In this document: positions 40,927 through 47,139 of the stretch, piece by piece
Layout of the letters: each line of letters starts with the position of its first letter
How positions within the stretch are numbered: the stretch's first letter is position 1
Assembly: GCF_938045345.1 (NCBI RefSeq)
Contig: NZ_CALIMS010000056.1
Coordinates: 1-47,139 of the forward strand
DNA length: 47,139 nt
Reading direction: 5' to 3'
Source: an uncultured Campylobacter sp.
GTDB lineage: Bacteria > Campylobacterota > Campylobacteria > Campylobacterales > Campylobacteraceae
Position numbers and translations under genes: made by a program
Notes under the pieces: generated by a model
What the model was told of the DNA's origin: nothing
The model's database searches: none
Seen by the model: only the letters and a program-made list of their open reading frames with translations

Positions 40927-42012
40927 TTATTTCAGCAGTTCGTTTGCATACGCTCGCACGCTCGCGTCCACTGCCGCAAGCGCATCCGCATCCGTTACGC
41001 TAGGCGAGTTAAATTTCTCCGCGCACTTTAGCACCACGCGCGCAATGTCGGTAAAGCAGCACCGCTGCTGCAAAAACGCATTTACGCCCGCTTCGTTTGC
41101 GGCGTTGATGACGACGCCGAGATCGGGGTTTGCTAACAGCGCGTCTTTGAGGGTAAAAATTTGAAATTTCATCTCGTCGATCGGCTTAAGCTCTATCGGT
41201 CGCAGCGCGCACAGATCCACGGGCGCGGTGATCTGCTCCCGTACGTCGCCGCTAAACATCGCGTGTGCGATGGCTAGGCGCATATCGGCTCTGCTAATAT
41301 GCGCCGTCGTAGAGCCGTCTGCAAATTCGACCAGCGCGTGGATCTGCGAGGTGCGCTCGATAAGCGCATCGATCTCGCGCGTGCCGTAGAGCCAAAACGC
41401 CTCGATCACCTCAAAGAGCTTATTCGCCATCGTGGCGCTGTCGATCGTGATCTTCGCGCCCATCTTCCAGTTGGGGTGCTTGAGGGCATTTTGCGGCGTG
41501 AGCGAACCCAGCTGCGTTAGCGGCACGTCGTAAAACGCGCCGCCGCTAGCCGTGATGATTAGGCGCGAAACGGGGATTTTGGCGTTGCTAAGTAAAAATT
41601 TCAGTCCGAAATGCTCGCTGTCGATCGGGTAAATTTTATCCGTTTGCAGAAATTTCCCGCCGACGACGAGGCTTTCTTTGTTGGCAAGGCACAACCTCTT
41701 TCCGAACTCTTGGGTCTTTAAGCTGGGCATCATGCCCGCAAAGCCTACGAGAGCGTTTACGACCGTCGTGCTTTTGCACTCCGCAAGCATCTGCAAAATT
41801 CCATCCGCGCCGCAAAATACCCGCTCGTGATCTACCTCGCTTTTCTGCTCCGCATCCGCGATGCAGACGAGACGAGGGTGAAATTTTGCGATCTGTTCGT
41901 TTAAAAGCTTGATATTGCGCCCGCAGCTAAGCGCTTCAATCATACTGCCGCTGCGCGCGGCTACGTCTAGGGTGTTTGTGCCGATAGAGCCCGTAGAGCC
42001 TAAAACTACCAT
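40927..42012 (-). CDS. dxr: 1-deoxy-D-xylulose 5-phosphate reductoisomerase
   Basis: A 361-residue enzyme of the MEP isoprenoid pathway, converting DXP to MEP with NADPH. NADPH loop MVVLGSTGSIGTNTLDVA; LANKESLVVGG; metal site IYPIDSEHFGLKF; TASGGAF loop; HPNWKMGAKITIDSATMANK; EAFWLYG. All catalytic parts are intact and the length matches Campylobacter orthologs. Its start lies inside the end of cdsA (seven-base overlap), the same order as in C. jejuni, indicating coupling of lipid and isoprenoid genes. Confidence 0.95.
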   Translation of the reverse strand: MVVLGSTGSIGTNTLDVAARSGSMIEALSCGRNIKLLNEQIAKFHPRLVCIADAEQKSEVDHERVFCGADGILQMLAECKSTTVVNALVGFAGMMPSLKTQEFGKRLCLANKESLVVGGKFLQTDKIYPIDSEHFGLKFLLSNAKIPVSRLIITASGGAFYDVPLTQLGSLTPQNALKHPNWKMGAKITIDSATMANKLFEVIEAFWLYGTREIDALIERTSQIHALVEFADGSTTAHISRADMRLAIAHAMFSGDVREQITAPVDLCALRPIELKPIDEMKFQIFTLKDALLANPDLGVVINAANEAGVNAFLQQRCCFTDIARVVLKCAEKFNSPSVTDADALAAVDASVRAYANELLK

Positions 42013-42770
42013 GAATAGACTATCGCCATCGCGATCGCGCCGAACATATAGCCGTCGATGCGGTCTAAGATCCCGCCGTGTCCGGGAAAGAGCGCGCCGC
42101 TATCCTTAAGGCCCGCCGCGCGCTTTAGGTAGCTCTCAAACAGATCGCCGAATACGCCAAAAATTGCTATGATGATGGTTTTGCCTAAAATTTCAAGCGG
42201 CGGCATATTGGTAAATATGCGCGCATAAATGAGGCTAACGATAAGCGCGAGCGCAAGACCGCCTAGCACGCCTTCTACGGTTTTATTCGGCGAGCTGGCG
42301 CTTAGCGGAGTTTTGCCGAAGGCTCTACCGATAAAATATGCGCCACTATCGCTAGCTACGATAATAAAGATCAGCCAAACGAAGTGAAAAACTTCCCCAA
42401 AATCATCGTAAGCCGCCCACATAAAAAATATCGGCGCAACGGGATAGATGAAAGGAAGCGTGATCTTTAGGCTGGGGCCCTTGGTAAAGGCTACGACAGA
42501 GGCGACGCATAGGATCATTAGGATGCTAACTTTTAGCGCTGAGACGAAGGGCTCATCGGTTTGCGTAAATGGTAGCAGCGCAAAAAACGCGATCGCCAGC
42601 GCGAGCCACTTTTTGCTAGTTTCCTCCAGATCCCATAATTTGAGGCTTTCAAAAAACGCAAGCACGAGTATCAGCGTAAATACAGCGAAATTTAGCCACC
42701 TGGCGTTTATGAGAATTAGAGCCAAAAATACGGCGAGTAAAATTCCTGCCGTGATTATTCTTTGCTTCAT
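42006..42770 (-). CDS. cdsA: phosphatidate cytidylyltransferase
   Basis: A 254-residue inner-membrane enzyme making CDP-diacylglycerol from phosphatidate and CTP. About seven helices. The CDP-alcohol family signature is at the end: GDLFESYLKRAAGLKDSGAL, then PGHGGILDRIDGYMFGA, with the conserved Asp residues. SDSGAYFIGRAFGKTPLSA is the other conserved block. The gene overlaps dxr and follows the NFACT gene on the same strand. Confidence 0.95.
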   Translation of the reverse strand: MKQRIITAGILLAVFLALILINARWLNFAVFTLILVLAFFESLKLWDLEETSKKWLALAIAFFALLPFTQTDEPFVSALKVSILMILCVASVVAFTKGPSLKITLPFIYPVAPIFFMWAAYDDFGEVFHFVWLIFIIVASDSGAYFIGRAFGKTPLSASSPNKTVEGVLGGLALALIVSLIYARIFTNMPPLEILGKTIIIAIFGVFGDLFESYLKRAAGLKDSGALFPGHGGILDRIDGYMFGAIAMAIVYSW

Positions 42771-42819
42771 AGAATTTCCTTGGAATTTATTTTGAATAAT
42801 TATACTGCAAGCTCGCTTA

Positions 42820-44142
42820 TTACGGCTTTAAAACGCTGATTGTTTTAAAATTTACGTAGTTTACGAAAGCGCCTTCGTTGATTTTGACATTTTGACGTTT
42901 GGTGTAATCGACGAGATATTTTCCGCTGCCACTTGCACTGAAGCTCACGCAAATTTTAGCAGCAAATTCGACTACCTCTTCGCTTAGACTTTGCTTATTT
43001 GTCTTTACGATGACGTGTGCGCTTGGAATATCCTTAAGATGAAACCAATAGTCGGATTTGGAGCTATTTTTTAGTAAGAACTCATTGCCTTTTTCGTTTT
43101 TACCGACGCTAATTTTAAAATCTCCTAGATAAAAGTTCGCTACATATTCGCTATTTTTTTCCTTGCTTTTTTGCCTAATTTGCGTGCGCTTAGGCATTAG
43201 AATTTCGATCTCGTGTGCGTCCTGTGCGGCAAGGACGAGCGATTTTAAATTCTCATAAAACGCGAGTTTCTCCTTTAAATTTTGCTCTTCGATATGTATA
43301 TTTGCAGCCTTTTGGCGCAGACGCTTTGCCTCGGAGTAAAGCTCGCCCAAAGTGGCGCTTGCAGGCTTTTGTAGCTTAAATTCTACCGCTTCGGCGTCTC
43401 CTTTTTGCAGCGTAAATTCTCGCGCGCTAGTTGGAATTTTATAGATATTTTCTTTTAGCAAGGCAGCTTTCGCACCTAAAAGCTCGGCGTTTCGCAGTAG
43501 TTCGGCGCTGCTTTGCAAAGAGCCTAAAGCCTCACGCACCGAGTCTAGCTTTTTATTTAGCGCCGTGATTTTTGCGGATTTGAGCGAGTTTAAGCGATCC
43601 GCATTTAGCGCGTTAAATTCCGCGCGAAAAAATGCCCTAAAGTCCGAAATTTTTGGCACGGGGGCTTCTTTAATATTTGCAGGCGGTAGGTGGCGGAGTT
43701 TTCTTCCTACCTTGATCTGTCTAAATTCCGTCTCGAAGTGCCGCAGTGCCTCTAAAATCACATCGTTTTCATCGGTGATTATTACGTTGGTAAATCGCCC
43801 GGTAAATTCGAAGTAGATATTTGAGCTTTGGGTTTTGTAGCTTGCGTTTTGGCTCACGCTAAGGCATAGAATTCTATTATTTTCTGGCACGCTAACGGAA
43901 GTGATGCGCGATTTTACGAAGCGCTTGGCAAGTAACACGTCAAAGGGCGCCGCGTAAACCTTACCTTCGGTAAAAGCGTCATTTTCGTGGATATTGCAGC
44001 CCGATTTATTCATATCGAAAAACAGCGTCTCATTGCCGTCAAAGCAGACTTTAAAAAGGTTATCTCCTACGCGCTTAATGTGCGAAAGGAAGCGTTTGGC
44101 GCGTAGATAGTCGCAAATTTGAATTAAGTTTTGATACTTCAT
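42820..44142 (-). CDS. NFACT-family protein (RqcH/FbpA-like)
   Basis: A 440-residue protein of the NFACT (Tae2/RqcH) family, ribosome quality control factors; often labelled fibronectin-binding. The N-terminal NFACT-N part includes FEFTGRFTNVIITDENDVIL and VGRKLRHLPPANIKE. A coiled-coil centre (SEAKRLRQKAANIHIEEQNL) follows. The C-terminal NFACT-R domain has SKSDYWFHLKDIPSAHVIVK. At 440 residues it is shorter than Firmicute RqcH (about 570), as is usual in this class. It lies upstream of cdsA in the same direction with a gap of about 50 bases. Confidence 0.85.
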   Translation of the reverse strand: MKYQNLIQICDYLRAKRFLSHIKRVGDNLFKVCFDGNETLFFDMNKSGCNIHENDAFTEGKVYAAPFDVLLAKRFVKSRITSVSVPENNRILCLSVSQNASYKTQSSNIYFEFTGRFTNVIITDENDVILEALRHFETEFRQIKVGRKLRHLPPANIKEAPVPKISDFRAFFRAEFNALNADRLNSLKSAKITALNKKLDSVREALGSLQSSAELLRNAELLGAKAALLKENIYKIPTSAREFTLQKGDAEAVEFKLQKPASATLGELYSEAKRLRQKAANIHIEEQNLKEKLAFYENLKSLVLAAQDAHEIEILMPKRTQIRQKSKEKNSEYVANFYLGDFKISVGKNEKGNEFLLKNSSKSDYWFHLKDIPSAHVIVKTNKQSLSEEVVEFAAKICVSFSASGSGKYLVDYTKRQNVKINEGAFVNYVNFKTISVLKP

Positions 44143-44147
44143 ACGCG

Positions 44148-44672
44148 TTAAAATTTCTCTTTATGGATTTTGCTTAAATTTAGCTTCTGCAGATCGTGCG
44201 GGCTCGGGCGCTGCTGCAGCACGCCGAGAGCCAGTATCGCTTCTGCTTTGAAATTTGGCGGAAAGCCCAGCGCCTCGCGCAAAAACTCCTCGCAGCTGCG
44301 TCCGTCCGCGGCGGCACGCAGCCTTACCTGTACCCAGCAGCTGCCGAGATTTAGCGCGCTTGCGGCAAGGTGCATGTAGCCTAGCGCCACCGAGCAGTCC
44401 TCGATCCAGACGTCCTGCTTCTGCGTATCTGCGATCACGACGATCGCGGCCGCAGCTTGTTTTAGCATATTCGCTCCGCTGTTGCGGCACGCGCTTAGTC
44501 GCTCAAGCATCCGTTTGTCGCGCACGAGGATGAACTCCCACGGGCGGCGTGCATGCCCTGACGGCGCAAGCAGGCCCGCTTTTAAAATTTTATCCAGCGC
44601 CTCATCCTCAAGCGGTCCCTGCGCGTATTTTCTTACACTTCTGCGGTTTGTAAAAATATCTAAAATTTCCAT
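44148..44672 (-). CDS. nitroreductase family protein
   Basis: A 174-residue FMN-dependent oxidoreductase. The N-terminus FTNRRSVRKYAQGPLEDEAL and the segment LLAPSGHARRPWEFILVRD are the FMN-binding hallmarks; the middle is VALGYMHLAASALNLGSCWV, with the late NFKAEAILALG strand. Typical length. The physiological substrate is unknown. The gap to the NFACT gene is five bases, so they are likely co-transcribed. Confidence 0.87.
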   Translation of the reverse strand: MEILDIFTNRRSVRKYAQGPLEDEALDKILKAGLLAPSGHARRPWEFILVRDKRMLERLSACRNSGANMLKQAAAAIVVIADTQKQDVWIEDCSVALGYMHLAASALNLGSCWVQVRLRAAADGRSCEEFLREALGFPPNFKAEAILALGVLQQRPSPHDLQKLNLSKIHKEKF

Positions 44673-44731
44673 CGTCTCGCTCCTTGCGGCTCAATTATAC
44701 ATAAAATTGCAAAAATTTATGATTTTTTAGC

Positions 44732-44737
44732 TAAAAT
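44732..44737 (+). promoter_or_regulatory. -10 box for leuC
   Basis: TAAAAT after a T-rich stretch (GATTTTTTAG), 32 bases before the ATG, followed by a clear GAAGGAG ribosome site at 44758-44764. Confidence 0.4.
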
Positions 44738-44769
44738 CGCGCAAATTTAACCGATACGAAGGAGATTTT

Positions 44770-46035
44770 ATGAAGCAAACGATCACGGAGAAAATTTTTA
44801 GCGAGCACGTGGGCGAGGCGGTTTTTGCGGGACAGATCATCGAAAGCGCCATCGATATGGTCATCGGCAACGACATCACGACGCCGATTTCGATCAAGCA
44901 GTTCGAGCTTAGCGGCGCAAAAAAGCTCGCCAACCCGGACGGCTTTGCGATCGTGATGGATCACTACATCCCTACGAAAGACATTTTAAGCGCAAACCAA
45001 GCTAAAATTTCACGCGAGTTTGCTTATAAGCACGATTTGAAAAACTATTTCGACGAAAAAGATATGGGTATCGAGCACGCGTTGATGCCTGAAAAAGGGC
45101 TCGTAGTGCCCGGCGACGTCATCATCGGCGCGGACAGCCACACCTGTACCCACGGCGCGCTGGGGGCATTTGCGACGGGCATGGGCAGCACCGATCTAGC
45201 TTTCGCGATGATAACGGGCAAGAATTGGTTCAAAGTACCGCCTACGATCAAGGTGATCTTTTGCGGCAAGCCCGCGCCGCACATCTACGGCAAGGATCTT
45301 ATTTTAGAGGTGATCCGCCTTATCGGCGTGGACGGCGCGCGCTATAAGGCTTTGGAGTTCTGCGGCGACGCGCTGGAGCATTTGGATATGGATAGCAGAT
45401 TTTCGCTTTGCAATATGGCGATCGAAGCGGGCGGCAAGAGCGGTATCGTCGCGGTCGATGAGATCACGAAGGAATTTTTGGCAGATAAAAATTTGCGCGC
45501 CGAGCCGAAATTTCACTACTCCGACGAGGGCGCGAACTATGAGCAAATTTTAGAAATCGACGTGAGCAGGCTCGATCCGGTGATCGCATATCCATTCCTA
45601 CCTAGCAACGGCAAGAGCGTGCGCGAAGCAGTGCGCGATGATATCGCCGTCGATCAGGTCTTTATCGGCAGCTGCACCAACGGCAGGCTCTCCGATCTAC
45701 GGATCGCCGCGCAAATTTTAAAAGGTCGCAAGGTCGCGCGCAAAACCCGCCTCATCATCACGCCTGCGACGCAAAAGATCGCTCTGGCCGCGCAAAAAGA
45801 GGGGCTGTGGGATATTTTCGTAGAAGCGGGCGCAGTCGTGAGCAACCCGACCTGCGGCGCGTGCCTGGGCGGATATATGGGGATTTTGGGCGTGAATGAA
45901 CGCTGCGTAAGCACGACTAATCGAAATTTCGTCGGTCGTATGGGTGACAGAACGAGCGAGGTATATCTGGCAAACTCAGCCGTCGCCGCAGCTAGCGCCG
46001 TTGCAGGCAAGATCGCCGATCCGAGGGATTTGTAA
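44770..46035 (+). CDS. leuC: 3-isopropylmalate dehydratase large subunit, type 2
   Basis: A 421-residue [4Fe-4S] hydro-lyase subunit of leucine biosynthesis, isomerising 2- to 3-isopropylmalate with a small subunit. The three cluster cysteines are in FIGSCTNGRLSDLR and SNPTCGACLGGYMG. VVPGDVIIGADSHTCTHGAL and NRNFVGRMG are conserved aconitase-family parts. At 421 residues it belongs to the shorter archaeal-type LeuC/homoaconitase branch rather than the 466-470 residue form. leuD and leuB are not next to it. A hairpin follows. Confidence 0.9.
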   Translation: MKQTITEKIFSEHVGEAVFAGQIIESAIDMVIGNDITTPISIKQFELSGAKKLANPDGFAIVMDHYIPTKDILSANQAKISREFAYKHDLKNYFDEKDMGIEHALMPEKGLVVPGDVIIGADSHTCTHGALGAFATGMGSTDLAFAMITGKNWFKVPPTIKVIFCGKPAPHIYGKDLILEVIRLIGVDGARYKALEFCGDALEHLDMDSRFSLCNMAIEAGGKSGIVAVDEITKEFLADKNLRAEPKFHYSDEGANYEQILEIDVSRLDPVIAYPFLPSNGKSVREAVRDDIAVDQVFIGSCTNGRLSDLRIAAQILKGRKVARKTRLIITPATQKIALAAQKEGLWDIFVEAGAVVSNPTCGACLGGYMGILGVNERCVSTTNRNFVGRMGDRTSEVYLANSAVAAASAVAGKIADPRDL

Positions 46036-46055
46036 GTTTCAAAATTTAAATTTAG

Positions 46056-46086
46056 CCGCGCAACACATTAGATTTGTCTTGCGCGG
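46056..46086 (+). terminator. hairpin after leuC
   Basis: CCGCGCAA and TTGCGCGG form a perfect eight-pair stem with a 15-base loop, 20 bases after the stop. It is followed by TTTG and an A run rather than a clean T tract. Confidence 0.45.
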
Positions 46087-46258
46087 TTTGAAAAATCTGC
46101 GGATCTGCTTATTTGTGCTTATACCAAATTAAAGCGCCCATGCATTTAAAATAATCATTCAGATTATCGCGGAAATTTTGCAACCGAACCGATGAAATTT
46201 TAAATATATATTGTGATATAAATTTTATATAAACCATCTATTTTAGGCAAGATAACGC

Positions 46259-47139
46259 TCAATTTAATATATTTTCTTTTCTTATTGGAAACTCTATAAA
46301 ATATTTATCGTTTTCGTTTTGTATGATATTTTCCATATCTTTATGATAATGCTTTATGGTTATGTTATCCTCCTTGTCGTTATCAATATAACAAGAAACA
46401 GTGGAATTATGCTCGCATTCTTTTACCTTAAAAATTTTAAACATTTTCTGTGAAATATCAGTCGAATTCCCATCTTGATAGCGCATGATACGCTCTTTTG
46501 TTATATTAAATTCATCTTTCGGTACTTGGGCTTTAAAAAAATATTGCTCATCAAATTTGACTTTTATTATAAGGTTATTTATTGCCGTTTTGTTATCATC
46601 GCTTAATTTTAAATTTTTACAAGTATCGTTATAATCTTTAAAGCATAGTGGGATTTTATCCAATTTTTCACTTTCAACAAATCCATTTTTTACTGTAAAA
46701 TTAGCTTTATAGTTTGCAAGTTTTATCATTCCTACAAAATCAGGGCTTAAAAGACAAATTGGACCTAACCCAATAATAAAGAAAGAAAGCCAAAAAACTG
46801 TTCTGTAATCGAAGTATGTTAAAAAAGCAATCATCTTGGGTATAAAAACAATCATAAGAAAACATAAAAGTATTGGTAATTCTATTTCTTTACATCTAAA
46901 ATAAATTATTACCATAAGAAGAAAATCAAAAAGGAGAGGAAAAAATATAAATAAATTTACATCATCTTTAAATTTATTTGTTTTCAATATAGATATAATA
47001 GCATATAATACGTATGATATAAAATAAATAATGAGGGATGAGCCAAAATAATTGGATATAAAATCTATATATTTTCTTGAAGACTCGAATTTATAATATA
47101 TAATCGGTATAACTAGAATTAAAAATAAGTAAATTTGTA
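46259..47139 (-). CDS. AT-rich membrane protein, N-terminus beyond the window
   Basis: An AT-rich gene whose frame stays open to the right edge. A TTG at 46987 is a possible start, but the in-frame upstream sequence (LILVIPIIYYKFESSRKYID, then SLIIYFISYVLYAIISIL) is clearly membrane protein, so the real start is outside. About six hydrophobic helices are followed by a soluble domain of about 155 residues with cysteines (PLCFKDYNDTCKNLK, VKECEHNSTVSCYIDND) that could form disulfides in the periplasm. No family is recognised. Composition suggests foreign origin, like the 34.6-39.1 kb array. Confidence 0.65.
   Translation of the reverse strand, partial: QIYLFLILVIPIIYYKFESSRKYIDFISNYFGSSLIIYFISYVLYAIISILKTNKFKDDVNLFIFFPLLFDFLLMVIIYFRCKEIELPILLCFLMIVFIPKMIAFLTYFDYRTVFWLSFFIIGLGPICLLSPDFVGMIKLANYKANFTVKNGFVESEKLDKIPLCFKDYNDTCKNLKLSDDNKTAINNLIIKVKFDEQYFFKAQVPKDEFNITKERIMRYQDGNSTDISQKMFKIFKVKECEHNSTVSCYIDNDKEDNITIKHYHKDMENIIQNENDKYFIEFPIRKENILN

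Overview
The window reads as chromosome of an epsilonproteobacterium, most likely one of the higher-GC oral Campylobacter species (C. gracilis is my best guess). Three neighbour sets follow C. jejuni gene order: the hydroxyacid dehydrogenase / glutathionylspermidine synthase / UPF0323 lipoprotein set, the dxr-cdsA-NFACT set, and Campylobacter-type signal peptides with AAGGA ribosome sites. The species name is inference. The backbone is moderately GC-rich. Spacers are full of a degenerate palindromic element built on AAATTTTAAAATTT. Several clearly AT-rich patches (about 15.0-15.8, 34.6-39.1 and 46.2-47.1 kb) look foreign.

Layout. 1-0.93 kb: a decayed stretch with ThrE/YjjP-YjjB exporter remnants and a frameshifted WGR-domain gene. 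0.98-5.6 kb: Mn efflux pump MntP, a DUF4197-like secreted protein, an EamA permease with an enormous low-complexity N-terminus, and a ZnuBC/MntBC-type metal ABC permease and ATPase without a binding protein. 5.7-9.9 kb: an overlapping operon of methyltransferase, di-heme cytochrome c peroxidase and PAS-GGDEF-EAL protein. 10.5-14.7 kb: succinyl-CoA:acetate CoA-transferase, two Cys-rich Sel1-like secreted proteins, a peroxiredoxin. 15.1-19 kb: an AT-rich orphan, a DUF475/TerC-like membrane protein, an NhaC-type antiporter, a CopD-like protein. 19.6-22.9 kb: four tandem amino-acid-binding proteins with no permease. 23.1-27.4 kb: an iron island of AraC regulator, divergent TonB receptor and PepSY reductase. 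27.5-31.9 kb: hydroxyacid dehydrogenase, glutathionylspermidine synthase-like enzyme, UPF0323 lipoprotein, HTH protein. 32.1-34.4 kb: a TetR regulator and an RclA-type flavoprotein. 34.6-39.1 kb: an AT-rich array of small, mostly unrecognised genes, two of which resemble polymorphic-toxin immunity proteins, abutting the 3' end of tRNA-Val(GAC). 39.8-46.0 kb: DUF3137 protein, dxr, cdsA, NFACT protein, nitroreductase, type-2 leuC. At the right edge is a membrane protein cut by the window end.

The most unusual signals are: (1) the palindromic AATTTTAAAATT repeat family, which fills spacers and also appears to have entered reading frames in-frame (the EamA N-terminus and a methyltransferase insert); (2) the orphan immunity-like array, with a G8 tract at the 3' end of an Imm32-like gene that could switch its C-terminus; (3) the four-copy binding-protein array. 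No CRISPR array, insertion sequence or rRNA gene was seen.
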